Below, piece after piece: positions 8,090-17,393 of a stretch of 64,000 bases of DNA; position 1 is the first letter of the stretch, and the number at the start of each line of letters is the position of its first letter. Below the pieces are notes generated by a model. That model did no database searches, was not told the origin of the DNA, and saw only the letters and a list, made by a program, of their open reading frames with translations. The position numbers were made by a program, and so were the translations under genes. Source of the stretch: an uncultured Desulfatitalea sp. (GTDB lineage: Bacteria > Desulfobacterota > Desulfobacteria > Desulfobacterales > Desulfosarcinaceae); contig CALMNL010000004.1 in NCBI GenBank assembly GCA_937868765.1, positions 1,562,749 through 1,626,748 of the forward strand, written 5' to 3'.

Positions 8090-10024
8090 TCAGGCGATGG
8101 CCCGGGTCATCATCTCGCCCACCAGGCGCGAGAAGCGGGCCGGGTTCTCCAGTTTGCCGCCTTCGGCCACCACGGCCAGGTCGTACAACACCTGGCAGTA
8201 GTCTTTCAGGGCGGCGTTGTCGCGGTCATTCTCGTAAAGGGTTTTGATGCGGGCCATCACCGGATGGCCCATATTCAGCTCCAGCACCCGCTTGACCTCG
8301 GGCGGCTTCTGGCCGGCAGCCTTGAGCAGCTTTTCCATGTAGGCGCTCATGTCGTAATCCTCGCCCGCCAGGCAGGCCACCGATTCGGTCAGGCGCACCG
8401 ACGGCTTCACCTCCTTGACCTTGGCCTCCAGTTGGCCCTTGATGAAGCCGAACAGGGCGTTGAACTCCTCCTTGCTCTTTTCATCCACCTGGTCCAGGGC
8501 CAGGTCCCCTTTTTCGGCGCTCTTGATGGGTTTGCCCTCGTACTCGGTGAGGGATTGCACCACCCATTCGTCCACCGGATCGGCCATGAGCAGCACCTCG
8601 TAGGATTTCTCCTTGAGTTTTTCCAGGTGAGGGTTGTTGATCAGGGCGTTGAGGTCGTCACCGGTGATATAATAGATTTCTTTCTGGTCGGGCTGCATGC
8701 GCTTGACGTACTCGTCCAGCGAGACCCACTTGCCATCCGATTTGGTGGTTTTATAACGCGCCAGGGCCGCGATCTTGTCACGCTTGTTGGTGTCGGTGTA
8801 GATGCCCTCCTTGAGCACCGGGCCGAAGGGTTCGTAGAATTTCTCGTACTGCTCGGCCGGCATCTCCTTGAGCAGATCCAGTACTTTTTTCACCAGGTTG
8901 TTGCGGATGTTCATCACCAGGCGGTCCTGCTGCAGGATCTCGCGGCTCACGTTGAGGTTCAGGTCCGGCGCGTCCACCACGCCCTTGACGAAACGCAGGT
9001 ATTCGGGGATCAGCTCCTTGCAGTCGTCCATGATGAAGACCCGCTTGCAGTAGAGCTGGACGCCGTGCTTACGCTCGGGGTGGAACAGGTCGAAGGGCGC
9101 CTTGGAGGGGATGTAGAGCAGGGCATGGTACTCGGTGGTGCCCTCCATCTTGAAGTGCAGCCGGGTCAGGGGCGGGTTCCAGTCGTGAGCCAGGTGTTTG
9201 TAGAACTCCTCGTGGGCCTTGTCGTCGACTTCGTCCTTGGGCTTGGTCCAGATGGCCTCCCGGGAGTTGAGCGTCTCCTCCTCGATCACCCGCCGCTTGG
9301 TTTCGCCGATGGGCTTGCCGTCCTTGTCCTTGATCTGCTCGTTGTCCGGAATGGGGAGCTCTTTTTCCACGTCCATGACGATGGGATAGGCCACATAATC
9401 GGAGTGCTGCTTGACGATGCGCCGGATCTGCCACTGGTCGGTGTAATCGGGATCGTCCTTGCCGCGCTTTTTCAGGTGCAGGGTGATGGTGGTGCCCCGC
9501 TGGTCACGGCGGGTCGGTTCGATGGTGAAGCTGCCGTCGCCCACGGACTCCCAGCGCACGGCTTCGTCCGGCGCGGCGCCGGCCGCCCGGGTGACCAGGG
9601 TGATCTTGTCGGCCACCATGAAGGCGCTGTAGAACCCCACGCCGAACTGCCCGATCAGTTCGGGGGTCAAGGTCTCGTTGCTCTGGGCCTGCTTGAGCAA
9701 CTCCAGAAACTGGGCCGTGCCGCTCTTGGCGATGGTGCCGATATTTTCCATCACCTCGTCATGGGTCATGCCGATGCCGTTGTCGCTGATTTCCAGGATC
9801 TGGGCGATGCCGTCCGGCCGCAGTTTGATCTTGAATTCGCCATCGTCGCCCAGAATGGCCGGTTCGGTCTGGGACTTGAAGCGCAGCTTGTCGATGGCGT
9901 CCGACGCGTTGGAGATCAATTCGCGCAAAAAGATCTCCTGGTTGGAGTAAAGGGAGTTGACGATCAGGTTGAGAATCTGGCGAACTTCGGTTTTAAATTG
10001 ATGGGTCTGCTTTTTTCCTTCCAT
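8090..10024 (-). CDS. htpG: Molecular chaperone HtpG (Hsp90)
   Basis: A 644-residue bacterial Hsp90 of normal length. The N-terminal GHKL ATPase domain shows the helix with [16 protein letters not shown], the DNGIGMT motif and [16 protein letters not shown]. The middle domain and the C-terminal dimerisation region follow. The protein is a cytosolic ATP-dependent chaperone that works with the DnaK system. The ATG at 10024 is preceded by AAGGAG. Upstream lies a good sigma-70 promoter (10075-10102) rather than a recognisable heat-shock sigma-32 site. The long antisense ORF over this gene is a composition artefact. Confidence 0.98.
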   Translation of the reverse strand: MEGKKQTHQFKTEVRQILNLIVNSLYSNQEIFLRELISNASDAIDKLRFKSQTEPAILGDDGEFKIKLRPDGIAQILEISDNGIGMTHDEVMENIGTIAKSGTAQFLELLKQAQSNETLTPELIGQFGVGFYSAFMVADKITLVTRAAGAAPDEAVRWESVGDGSFTIEPTRRDQRGTTITLHLKKRGKDDPDYTDQWQIRRIVKQHSDYVAYPIVMDVEKELPIPDNEQIKDKDGKPIGETKRRVIEEETLNSREAIWTKPKDEVDDKAHEEFYKHLAHDWNPPLTRLHFKMEGTTEYHALLYIPSKAPFDLFHPERKHGVQLYCKRVFIMDDCKELIPEYLRFVKGVVDAPDLNLNVSREILQQDRLVMNIRNNLVKKVLDLLKEMPAEQYEKFYEPFGPVLKEGIYTDTNKRDKIAALARYKTTKSDGKWVSLDEYVKRMQPDQKEIYYITGDDLNALINNPHLEKLKEKSYEVLLMADPVDEWVVQSLTEYEGKPIKSAEKGDLALDQVDEKSKEEFNALFGFIKGQLEAKVKEVKPSVRLTESVACLAGEDYDMSAYMEKLLKAAGQKPPEVKRVLELNMGHPVMARIKTLYENDRDNAALKDYCQVLYDLAVVAEGGKLENPARFSRLVGEMMTRAIA

Positions 10025-10074
10025 GGACGATGGCTCCTTGTCGTAATCTGGCTTTTCTGTGAGAAATCGGCCAA

Positions 10075-10102
10075 ATAATGGTTAAATATTTTCAATTGTC
10101 AA
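10075..10102 (-). promoter_or_regulatory. Sigma-70 promoter for htpG
   Basis: On the minus strand the sequence is TTGACA - 16 bases - CATTAT, in an AT-rich patch. The -35 hexamer is perfect and the -10 hexamer matches at four of six positions. The leader to the ATG would be about 45 bases. No sigma-32 consensus (CTTGAAA with CCCCAT) was seen at normal spacing. Confidence 0.6.
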
Positions 10103-10159
10103 CCCCGGGCAAGAAGCGGGATATGACGAAAACCGATGGGGCCGGAAAAAGGGTGGCGG

Positions 10160-11197
10160 TCAGCGCGCGGCGTGGGCGGTGCGGGCCTGGGCCAGCATGG
10201 CCTGATCCACCACCGCGCTGGCCTGGACCAGGGAGACTTTGGCCTTGAGCTGGGGCAGATACTCGCTCAAGACCTGATAGGTGACGGGATAGGGGTGGCC
10301 GATGGCCACGGCATAGCCTTGGATCTGGGCGCGTTTGACGAGCAGGTTCAACTGGTTGCGGATGAATGCCGGGTCTTCCCGGTGATCGAGGAAGATGTCC
10401 CGTTCGGCAAACGGCAATTGCAGCAGGCGGGCCGAGGGTCCTGCCACCGTGTCGGCGGCCGTGCGGCTGTCGATATAAAATAGACCACGCTTCTTGAGGA
10501 TGGAAAAGATCTGGCGCATCTGCTCGGGCGAGGCGGACACCTTCGAGCCCATGTGGTTGTTGACCCCTTTGACCCCGGAAAACTGGTCCAGGTCCGCGTT
10601 CAGCTGGGAAATCAGGTCGTCCGGCGCCATATGGGCGAACAGTGCGCCTAAACCAGGGTCGACCTGGGGGTATTCGTTGGGTTCCATGGGCAGGTGCAGC
10701 ATGATTTCGAGCCCCTTGGCCCGTGCCTGGGCCAGGATCTGCTGGCTGAACGGCGCGCCGGGCAGCATGGAAAAAGTCAACGGCACATTCAGGTCCATGA
10801 GCTCGCCGGCGATGTGACGGTCATACCCGATATCGTCGATGATGATGGCCACCAGCGGCGGGTGCTCGCCCGGCAACTGGGGCAGCCGTTGGGGGGTCGG
10901 CGGCCGTTCGGCGGGGCGGGACGGCGGCTGGGGAGTACCCTGGGGGAACAGCTCGTAGACCGGCTTTTGGGCCGGCACCGTCACCTGCGGCACCTGATAG
11001 CGCGGCTTGGGCTGGACGGCGGCTTTGGCGGGCAGCGGCGGTCGTTTCAGCACCAGCTCGGCCAGAAATCCCGCGCCGACCACCAGCAGGACCAGCACGC
11101 AAAGACCGCAAACAATCTTCAGGGTTTGCAGGGAGTAATCCGGACCCCGGGATCGTTTGCGGCCGCCGCGTTTGCTCTGGGCGCGCTTTTTAGCCAT
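10160..11197 (-). CDS. Divergent polysaccharide deacetylase family protein (YibQ-like)
   Basis: A 345-residue protein with a very basic N-terminus, one membrane helix at about 27-50 (IVCGLCVLVLLVVGAGFLA), a Pro-rich linker, and a periplasmic deacetylase-like domain from about 110 on. Motifs include AIIIDDIGYD, MLHLPMEP, and VNNHMGSK with AIGHPYPVT near the end. The family is related to NodB-type carbohydrate esterases but is divergent, and its substrate is uncertain. In E. coli the homologue yibQ follows envC, and here the gene also closes the ftsEX-envC-ctpA operon. Its ATG overlaps the end of the upstream ctpA-like gene by 8 bases, so the two are translationally coupled. Confidence 0.88.
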   Translation of the reverse strand: MAKKRAQSKRGGRKRSRGPDYSLQTLKIVCGLCVLVLLVVGAGFLAELVLKRPPLPAKAAVQPKPRYQVPQVTVPAQKPVYELFPQGTPQPPSRPAERPPTPQRLPQLPGEHPPLVAIIIDDIGYDRHIAGELMDLNVPLTFSMLPGAPFSQQILAQARAKGLEIMLHLPMEPNEYPQVDPGLGALFAHMAPDDLISQLNADLDQFSGVKGVNNHMGSKVSASPEQMRQIFSILKKRGLFYIDSRTAADTVAGPSARLLQLPFAERDIFLDHREDPAFIRNQLNLLVKRAQIQGYAVAIGHPYPVTYQVLSEYLPQLKAKVSLVQASAVVDQAMLAQARTAHAAR

Positions 11198-12572
11198 TGC
11201 CCAGTTTTTTGAAGACCTCGTAGCTGATGAGAATGTCCAGGGCGCGCCGCACCTGGCTGTCCTTGACCAGCTGCTCGGGGCTCAGCGGGCTCAGGCGGGT
11301 CCTGGCCGGCTCGCTCTCCTTGCCCTTGTCCTTGTCTTTATCTTTGGTGTCCTGTTTGGGCTCAGGCGCTTTTTCCTTGCTGGCCGGGGCTTCTTTCTCC
11401 GAATCCCCTTGGAGGTGATTGGCCAGATCCCGCTCTTTGAACAGGCGCTCTTTTTCGGGGGCCGCCTCTTCGAGGATCTGATGCGGCACCACGATGTCCG
11501 GTTCCACACCCTTGGCCTGGATCGAGCGGCCGCTGGGGGTGTAGTAGCGGGCGATGGTGAGCTTCAGGGCATAGCCGTCGCGCAGGTTCTCGATGGCCTG
11601 GACCGAGCCTTTGCCGAAGGAGGTGGTGCCCAGAATCAGGGCCCGCTTGTCGTCCTGCAGGGCGCCGGCCACGATCTCCGAGGCGCTGGCGCTGCCACCG
11701 TTGATGAGCACCACCATGGGGTAGGTGCGGGACGTGGCGCTCTTGGTGGCCGTGTAAACCCGGGTGTGCCGATCCAGGCGGCCCTTGCTGGTCATGATGA
11801 TGCCTTCATCGATGAACATGTCGGAGATGCGGATGGCCTGGTCCAGCACGCCGCCCGGGTTGTCGCGCAGGTCGAGGATCAGCCCCTTGAGGGGCTTTTC
11901 GGATTTTTCCATTTTTTCAAGTGCCGCTTCGAGATCGTCGGCGGTGTTCTCGCGGAAATGGGTCACCCACACGTAGCCGTACCCCGGCTGGAGCACGGTG
12001 GACCGGACGCTCTGAATGGGAATGACGTCGCGGATCAATTTGAATTCGAGGGGCTTGGGTTCGTTGTCGCGGATCACGGTGATGGTCACTTCGGTGCCCT
12101 TGGGACCGCGCATGCGTTTGACGGCGTCGGTGAGGTTGTCCACGGAGGTGCCGTCCACCTTGATGATCTTGTCACCGGCTTTTATACCGGCGTTGTAGGC
12201 CGGCGTGCCGTCGATGGGCGCGATCACCGTGACCACATTGTCGCGCATGGTCACATGGATGCCGATACCGGTGAACTCCCCCTGGGTGTCGATCTGCAAC
12301 TCTTTCAGGGCATCCGGCGTGAGCAGCGCGGAGTGGGGGTCCAGGCTGCTGACCATGCCCTGGATGGCGTCTTCGATGAGTTTCTTGGAATCGACCTCGT
12401 CCACATAGTTCTTCTGAACCATATCGATGACATCGGAAAAGATCTTCAGGCCTTCATACGTCTGCTCCTTGTCGGCGGCCAGGTTGCGGTAAGCACCGGG
12501 AATGAAAAGCGCCACGGCCAGTGCGATGACGCCGACCAGTGCCCAGCGGGAGCCATTTCTTGAGCCAAACAT
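11190..12572 (-). CDS. S41 family C-terminal processing peptidase (CtpA/Prc-like)
   Basis: A 460-residue periplasmic serine protease. The start is the ATG at 12572, with AAGGAG upstream; the longer frame has no ribosome site. There is an N-terminal signal or anchor helix at about 10-27. The PDZ domain is at about 95-170 (GIGIHVTMRDN, AGDKIIKVDG). The catalytic core has the GGSASASEI nucleophile motif at 292-300 and Lys321 in TTSFGKGSVQ, the expected Ser-Lys dyad. The tail (about 385-430) is highly charged (Lys/Asp/Glu). CtpA-type enzymes trim periplasmic proteins including peptidoglycan hydrolases, which fits a position directly after envC. Confidence 0.93.
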   Translation of the reverse strand: MFGSRNGSRWALVGVIALAVALFIPGAYRNLAADKEQTYEGLKIFSDVIDMVQKNYVDEVDSKKLIEDAIQGMVSSLDPHSALLTPDALKELQIDTQGEFTGIGIHVTMRDNVVTVIAPIDGTPAYNAGIKAGDKIIKVDGTSVDNLTDAVKRMRGPKGTEVTITVIRDNEPKPLEFKLIRDVIPIQSVRSTVLQPGYGYVWVTHFRENTADDLEAALEKMEKSEKPLKGLILDLRDNPGGVLDQAIRISDMFIDEGIIMTSKGRLDRHTRVYTATKSATSRTYPMVVLINGGSASASEIVAGALQDDKRALILGTTSFGKGSVQAIENLRDGYALKLTIARYYTPSGRSIQAKGVEPDIVVPHQILEEAAPEKERLFKERDLANHLQGDSEKEAPASKEKAPEPKQDTKDKDKDKGKESEPARTRLSPLSPEQLVKDSQVRRALDILISYEVFKKLGNG

Positions 12573-12591
12573 GTAGGAATCTCCTTGGTAT

Positions 12592-14103
12592 TTATCCTTT
12601 GCGGATCCATTGCAATGGATCGATGGGTTTGCCGTGGTGACGGACCTCAAAATGGAGCGCCGGCCCCGTGAGCGAACCGGAATCTCCGACGGTGGCGACC
12701 ACTTCTCCTTTTTCGACACGATCGCCCTTGACCTTGAAAAGTTCTTCCAGGTGGGCATAGACCGTATAGTAGTGGTTGCCGTGATCGATGATCAACATGT
12801 TGCCGAACCCCTTGAACCAATTGGCGAAGATCGTATGGCCCTCGGCCACGGCACGGATCGGTTCGCCTCGCTCGGCCTGGATGTTGATGCCGCTTTGGAA
12901 GTTGACCAGATTGCTTTTCTGATCGGTATACGGTCCAAATGTCGAAATGATCTTACCCCTTACGGGCCAATCGAGCAACCCCTTGTATTGCTCGAAAGCC
13001 AAACCGCGGCCCGCAGGAAGGGGCTTTTCGGGCGGCAGTGCCGCTTGGGGTGATACCGGTCTTTCGGGCGCTTCCACCCGGGGCGGGGTCGGCGGGGGTG
13101 CCGCCAGCGCGGCCATGGTCTTGTCGAGTTCCTGGGATGCCTGGCGCAGGGCCAGCAATGAGGCCCGTTCGAGCTCTTTTTCCGAGCGGATCTTTCTCAG
13201 CAGCTGGCCGCGCCGTTCCTGTTCGGCGGCCAGGGCCGCGATGCGCTGGTTCAGGGCCAGTTCCGAGGCCTTCTGCTCGGCCTGGCTGGCGTTGAGCTGT
13301 TCGAGCAGCCCCTGCTGGGCGGCCTGATCCGTACGCAGCTTTTCCAGCAGCGCTTCGTCCTGGGAGAGGATGCGCTCCAGGGCGGCCTTGCGCTGCACGA
13401 ATTCGAAGAAGGAGTTGGCGGTGGCCAGGAGTTGGATTCTTCCCATGGCATTGAGTTTGTAAACGGCCACCAGCCGCTGGGCGGCATAGGCTTCGCCGGC
13501 CCGAATCTCTTTTTCCAGAAGGTCGGACCGTTGTTGGATATCGTTCACTTTCTGCTGCAGGGCCCCCATGCGGGACTGGGCTTCGCGGACCTCCCGGCGG
13601 GCTCTCTCCAGGGCCTGGTCGGCCGTTTCGACCTCGTCGAGCACCGTGCGCTCCTTGCGCGTCATGCTCTGTATCTGGCTCTGGGAGGCCTTGAGCTGGG
13701 CTTCGATGTTCTCGGCCCGGCGCTTAAGGTCGTTCAACCGCCCCTTGCCGGTCGCCGATCGGGTCTCCTCAGCCGCCGCTTGCCGATCCACGAAGCGGGG
13801 ATCGTCCAGGATGTATCCCTGGCGGCCGTTGAAATCGACCTTCAGCCAGCCGTCGCTGCGGGAAACCACGCGCACCCGGCTCTTTTCGGCCAGTTTGAAG
13901 ACCACGTCGTGCTCGGTTCCGGGACCGGCGCGCACATTGAGGTTTTGCACCAATACCGTGGCGATTTCGGCCGCCGGAGCGAGGACGGCCGTGACGGAGA
14001 GCATCAAGAGCACCGCCGGCAGGGTCCTGGTCGCGAAAAGCAGGGCCCGGCGCCGGATAGCGAGCGAGGCGGTGAGTTGTGAGCGGATGCGTGACGGTTT
14101 CAT
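12592..14103 (-). CDS. envC: Murein hydrolase activator EnvC-like, with N-terminal SH3 domain
   Basis: A 503-residue periplasmic protein with a signal peptide (residues 1-45), a bacterial SH3 domain at about 47-105 (LNVRAGPGTEHDV, SDGWLKVDFNGRQGYI), a long coiled coil at about 120-345, a Pro-rich linker, and a C-terminal LytM/M23 domain. The LytM zinc ligands are lost: QSGINI stands where HxGxD is expected and GPALHFEV where GPHLHFEV is usual. It is therefore probably a non-catalytic activator of amidases, as EnvC is. The ATG at 14103 shares ATGA with the ftsX stop. A longer frame running back into ftsX is an artefact. The SH3 domain is not part of classical EnvC. Confidence 0.9.
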   Translation of the reverse strand: MKPSRIRSQLTASLAIRRRALLFATRTLPAVLLMLSVTAVLAPAAEIATVLVQNLNVRAGPGTEHDVVFKLAEKSRVRVVSRSDGWLKVDFNGRQGYILDDPRFVDRQAAAEETRSATGKGRLNDLKRRAENIEAQLKASQSQIQSMTRKERTVLDEVETADQALERARREVREAQSRMGALQQKVNDIQQRSDLLEKEIRAGEAYAAQRLVAVYKLNAMGRIQLLATANSFFEFVQRKAALERILSQDEALLEKLRTDQAAQQGLLEQLNASQAEQKASELALNQRIAALAAEQERRGQLLRKIRSEKELERASLLALRQASQELDKTMAALAAPPPTPPRVEAPERPVSPQAALPPEKPLPAGRGLAFEQYKGLLDWPVRGKIISTFGPYTDQKSNLVNFQSGINIQAERGEPIRAVAEGHTIFANWFKGFGNMLIIDHGNHYYTVYAHLEELFKVKGDRVEKGEVVATVGDSGSLTGPALHFEVRHHGKPIDPLQWIRKG

Positions 14104-14975
14104 TTCATAAATTGTTTGAGTGACACCCAACACCCCAGCCAGCCGATGAGCGTACCGCCCAGCACCACGGCCAGGCAAACGCCCACCGAGAAAAAGCGCA
14201 ATTGGATCATGCCGCCGGCCATGCCGGGCGCAAAGTGCAGGGCGAGCGCCAGGTAGCCGGCATAGAGCAGCAGAAGGCCGATGATGGTTCCGGCGCCGCC
14301 CTGGATCATGCCTTCCAGGTAAAATGGAATCTTGATGAAGCGGTCGGTGGCCCCCACCAGGCGCATGATTTCGATCTCGTCGCGGCGGGAGTAAAGCACC
14401 AGCCGGATCGTGTTGGCTACAATGAACAACGTGGCCATGAAAAACAGGGCGCCGATGCCGGACCCGGCCAGGCTGAAAAGATTGATCACCTGGGTGAAGC
14501 GCTGGATCCACTGCTGCCCGTACTCCACTTCGGTGACGCCGGGCAGGGCCTGGACCCGTTCGGCCAGGAAGCCCAGCTCTTCGCTGTTGCGCGTCGAGGG
14601 CTTCAAGGTGATCTCGAAGGCATCGGGCAACGGGTTCTCCTTGAGGTTTTCCAGCAGGGCCGAATGGTGCGCCATCTGGGCTTTGAGCCGTGCCAGGGCC
14701 TCCTCTTTGGAGATGTAGACGGCTTCCTGGACGCCCTCCAGCCCCTGGAGCCGAAACTTGGTGTCCAGCCGTTCGGCTTCCGTGGCGTCGGTTTTGAGGT
14801 AGACCATCATGCGGATGCCCTTTTGCCAGAAATTGAGCATGTCGCCGGCATTGACGAAAAACAGGGCGAAAGCCGCCGCAATCAGAATGGAAAGGGCGAT
14901 GGTGATGACTGTGATGGCCGTCAGAAAACGATTTTCCAGGATGTCTTTGATGGCGCGTCGGTAAAACCTTTGCAT
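14100..14975 (-). CDS. ftsX: Cell division protein FtsX (permease-like)
   Basis: A 291-residue integral membrane protein with one N-terminal helix (FLTAITVITIALSILIAAAF), a periplasmic domain of about 110 residues, then three helices at about 170-285. This matches the four-helix FtsX topology. With FtsE it forms an ABC-like complex that relays the divisome's state to EnvC in the periplasm rather than transporting a substrate. The gene lies 8 bases after ftsE, and its stop codon overlaps the envC start (ATGA). That genetic linkage mirrors the physical FtsX-EnvC interaction known in E. coli. Confidence 0.95.
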   Translation of the reverse strand: MQRFYRRAIKDILENRFLTAITVITIALSILIAAAFALFFVNAGDMLNFWQKGIRMMVYLKTDATEAERLDTKFRLQGLEGVQEAVYISKEEALARLKAQMAHHSALLENLKENPLPDAFEITLKPSTRNSEELGFLAERVQALPGVTEVEYGQQWIQRFTQVINLFSLAGSGIGALFFMATLFIVANTIRLVLYSRRDEIEIMRLVGATDRFIKIPFYLEGMIQGGAGTIIGLLLLYAGYLALALHFAPGMAGGMIQLRFFSVGVCLAVVLGGTLIGWLGCWVSLKQFMK

Positions 14976-14983
14976 CGTCCTTC

Positions 14984-15670
14984 CTAAGCCGGTTCGGTGG
15001 ACCAGAGCTGTCCGTCGCGCAATTGGATGATGCGCGCGTGGCCACGCGCGAGCAGTTCCTTGTCGTGGGTGGCGATGACGATGGTGGCGCCCCGGGAGTG
15101 AAAGGTGTCCAGAAAGCTCATGATCACTTCGGCCGACTCTTCATCCAGGCTGCCGGTGGGTTCGTCGGCCAGGATGATCTTCGGATCGCCGGCCGCGGCC
15201 CGGGCCACGGCCACACGCTGCTGCTCGCCGCCCGAAAGGCTCTGGGGAAAGGCATTCATGCGATCCTCCATGCCCACCATGCGCAGCACGCTCTTGACCT
15301 TCTTGGCGATCATGGACGGCTTGCGGCCGGCGGCTTCCAGCACCAGGGCCACGTTTTCGAATATGGTCTTGGTGGGGATCAGCTTGTAGTCCTGAAAGAT
15401 GATGCCGAACTTGCGCCGCAGGTGGGGGATGCGGTTGCGGGCGATACGCGAGAGATTCATGCCGTCCACGAGCACCTGGCCTTCGGTCACCGGCTCGCCC
15501 AGGTAGAGCAGCTTGAGCAGGGTGGTCTTGCCGGCCCCGCTGCGTCCGGTCACGAAAAGATATTCGTTCTTGTAAATGTCCAGGGAAAAATCTTTCAGGG
15601 CGGACTTGGATCCGTAACGCTTGTGCACGTGGAACATGCGGATGATGGCATCGGCATTCTCTTCGCTCAT
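14984..15670 (-). CDS. ftsE: Cell division ATP-binding protein FtsE
   Basis: A 228-residue ABC ATPase. It has a Walker A motif (GRSGAGKTTLLKLL), Q loop, signature LSGGEQQRVAVARA, Walker B with DEPTGSLDEES, and the switch histidine in IVIATHDKELL. FtsE drives FtsX from the cytoplasmic face. The ATG at 15670 is preferred; a GTG four codons upstream (15682) is also possible, and neither has a strong ribosome site. It is the first gene of the ftsE-ftsX-envC-ctpA-deacetylase operon and is divergent from pyrE across about 200 bases. Confidence 0.95.
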   Translation of the reverse strand: MSEENADAIIRMFHVHKRYGSKSALKDFSLDIYKNEYLFVTGRSGAGKTTLLKLLYLGEPVTEGQVLVDGMNLSRIARNRIPHLRRKFGIIFQDYKLIPTKTIFENVALVLEAAGRKPSMIAKKVKSVLRMVGMEDRMNAFPQSLSGGEQQRVAVARAAAGDPKIILADEPTGSLDEESAEVIMSFLDTFHSRGATIVIATHDKELLARGHARIIQLRDGQLWSTEPA

Positions 15671-15763
15671 TGGGCCATCCACTTATACTTTGACCGTTCC
15701 GGCCATTCCTGCTATGAACGGCGTCGAGTTCAAGGAGTGCCGTGCCCCGGTTTTCCTTGCTCC

Positions 15764-15808
15764 GCCTCCACTGGAACCCAACCTACGGCTTCTTCCAACA
15801 GTGGAGGC
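15764..15808. repeat. Inverted repeat upstream of pyrE
   Basis: Perfect 10-base arms (GCCTCCACTG and its complement) flank a 25-base loop, followed on the plus strand by CTTTATTAT. It lies 60 bases before the pyrE start. It could be an attenuator-like hairpin or a protein-binding site; the long loop makes a strong intrinsic terminator unlikely. Confidence 0.4.
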
Positions 15809-15868
15809 TTTATTATCCCATAAGTGCCCTGCAATCAAGCAGTTCATGCATCTTCCCAGGGAGCGGCC

Positions 15869-16441
15869 ATGCATCAGGAATTGATTGCCCTATTGTGCCA
15901 GAAGTCGTTCAAATATGCGGCCGAGCCGACCTTCAAGCTGGTTTCGGGCCGCATGAGCCACTACTACGTCAACTGCAAACCCACCGTGCTCAGCCCCCGG
16001 GGCATGTTCCTGGTGGGGCATCTGATGTTCGCGGCCATTGCCGATTTGCGGCCCCAGGGCGTGGGCGGTCTGACCTTCGGCGCCGATCCCATCGCCATGG
16101 CCACCGCCTTCGCCTCGGAGCTCAAGGGACAGCCCATCGCCGCCTTTTCCATCCGCAAAACCAAGAAGGACCACGGCATCGCCCGCTGGATCGAAGGCGA
16201 TCTTCCGGCCGGCAGCCGCGTGGTGGTGATCGACGACGTGGCCACCACGGGCGGCTCCACCATTCAGGCCATCGAGCGGGCCCGGGAGGAAGGGCTGATC
16301 GTCGAACGTGCCGTGGTGTTGGTGGACCGGCAGGAGGGGGGGCTGGAGAATATCCGGCAGCATGTGCAGGATGTGCGGGCCCTGGTGACCCGCGATGCGT
16401 TGATGGGCCACCTGAAGTTGAATCTAGAAAGCGGAACGTAG
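15869..16441 (+). CDS. pyrE: Orotate phosphoribosyltransferase
   Basis: A 190-residue type I phosphoribosyltransferase that converts orotate and PRPP to orotidine monophosphate in pyrimidine synthesis. It shows [13 protein letters not shown] near the N-terminus, the catalytic loop with RKTKKDHG, and the PRPP motif [14 protein letters not shown]. The ATG at 15869 follows GGGAG by six bases; an in-frame ATG 45 bases upstream lacks a ribosome site and would add a non-conserved tail. The EamA transporter gene starts directly after its stop, so they are probably cotranscribed. Confidence 0.95.
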   Translation: MHQELIALLCQKSFKYAAEPTFKLVSGRMSHYYVNCKPTVLSPRGMFLVGHLMFAAIADLRPQGVGGLTFGADPIAMATAFASELKGQPIAAFSIRKTKKDHGIARWIEGDLPAGSRVVVIDDVATTGGSTIQAIERAREEGLIVERAVVLVDRQEGGLENIRQHVQDVRALVTRDALMGHLKLNLESGT

Positions 16442-17305
16442 TTGGATGGCAGGGAAAAATCGCGACTTCTGCCGCTCCTTCTGGCCGGCTTCTGCATCCT
16501 CGTCTGGGGCCTTTCCTTTTCCGTGACCCGGGGCGCCGTGCGCCAGATTCCGCCGTTGACCCTGGCGTGCCTGCGCTTCTTTCTGGCCGGCCTGCTGTTG
16601 TGGCTGGTGACCCGCAGACGGGCTCTGCCGCTGCGGCCCGGCGACGGCAAGTGGGTCTGGGCGCTGGCCCTGAGCGGCGTGACCCTTTACTTTACCTTCG
16701 AAAACATCGGCCTGAAACTGACCACCGCTTCCCATGGTTCGCTGATCATCGCCACCATTCCCCTGGGCACCGAACTGGTGCTGGCCTGGCGCCAGCGGCG
16801 CTGGCCCCGGGCCGCCACCTGGCTGGGGGCCCTGGCCGCCCTGGGCGGCGTGGGGCTGCTGGTGGGCCGCGACCGGGGCGCGGCATCGGCCCTCGGCGAC
16901 CTTTTGATGTTCGGGGCGGTGGGCTGCTGGATCGCCTACACCTTTCTGGTCCAGCGCCTATCGGGCCGCTATCCCCATCTGCTGCTCACGGCCTGGATCA
17001 TGCTGGCCGGTGCCGTATCCCTGCTGCCGGCGGCCGCCGTGGAATCGTGGCTTTACCCCTGGCCCTGGCCCGACGCCGTCGCCTGGGGCCAGGTGCTCTT
17101 TCTGGGTGTTGTCTGCTCGGCCCTGGGATACGATTTCTGGAACCGGGCGGTTCCGGTCCTGGGGCCCAGTGCCATCAATACCTTGATCTACTTCATTCCC
17201 CTGGTGGGCGTGGCCGGCGGGGTCGTCTTTCTGGCCGAACCGCTCACCACCAACCTGTTCATCGGCGGGGCCTTGATCTGCTGTGGGGTGGTACTGGCGC
17301 GCTAG
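16442..17305 (+). CDS. EamA/DMT-family transporter
   Basis: A 287-residue inner-membrane protein with ten predicted helices arranged as two EamA repeats (residues about 10-140 and 150-287). The first helix reads LLLAGFCILVWGLSFSVTRG. Such drug/metabolite transporters export amino acids, metabolites or drugs, and the substrate is not predictable here. The start appears to be a TTG directly after the pyrE TAG, with no strong ribosome site, so expression probably relies on translational coupling. A second, distinct EamA gene lies 1 kb away on the other strand. Confidence 0.9.
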   Translation: MDGREKSRLLPLLLAGFCILVWGLSFSVTRGAVRQIPPLTLACLRFFLAGLLLWLVTRRRALPLRPGDGKWVWALALSGVTLYFTFENIGLKLTTASHGSLIIATIPLGTELVLAWRQRRWPRAATWLGALAALGGVGLLVGRDRGAASALGDLLMFGAVGCWIAYTFLVQRLSGRYPHLLLTAWIMLAGAVSLLPAAAVESWLYPWPWPDAVAWGQVLFLGVVCSALGYDFWNRAVPVLGPSAINTLIYFIPLVGVAGGVVFLAEPLTTNLFIGGALICCGVVLAR

Positions 17306-17393
17306 GGGTAAAAGGCGTTTTTGCTTCTGCTTGAAAAATCAGCTAAAGAAGATTCCGGCATCCGACGAAGAAAAAGCATGTAAGGAGTGCCCC

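Noticed and set aside
7997-10078. Plus-strand open frame of 693 codons over htpG
   Set aside because: It is the exact antisense of htpG, rich in His, Val, Gly and Asp as expected from complementing a GC-rich gene, with no domain and no ribosome site.
12592-15045. Minus-strand frame of 817 codons joining ftsX and envC regions
   Set aside because: The first 314 codons are a shadow of ftsX in another frame; the envC-like protein has its own signal peptide and a coupled ATG at 14103.
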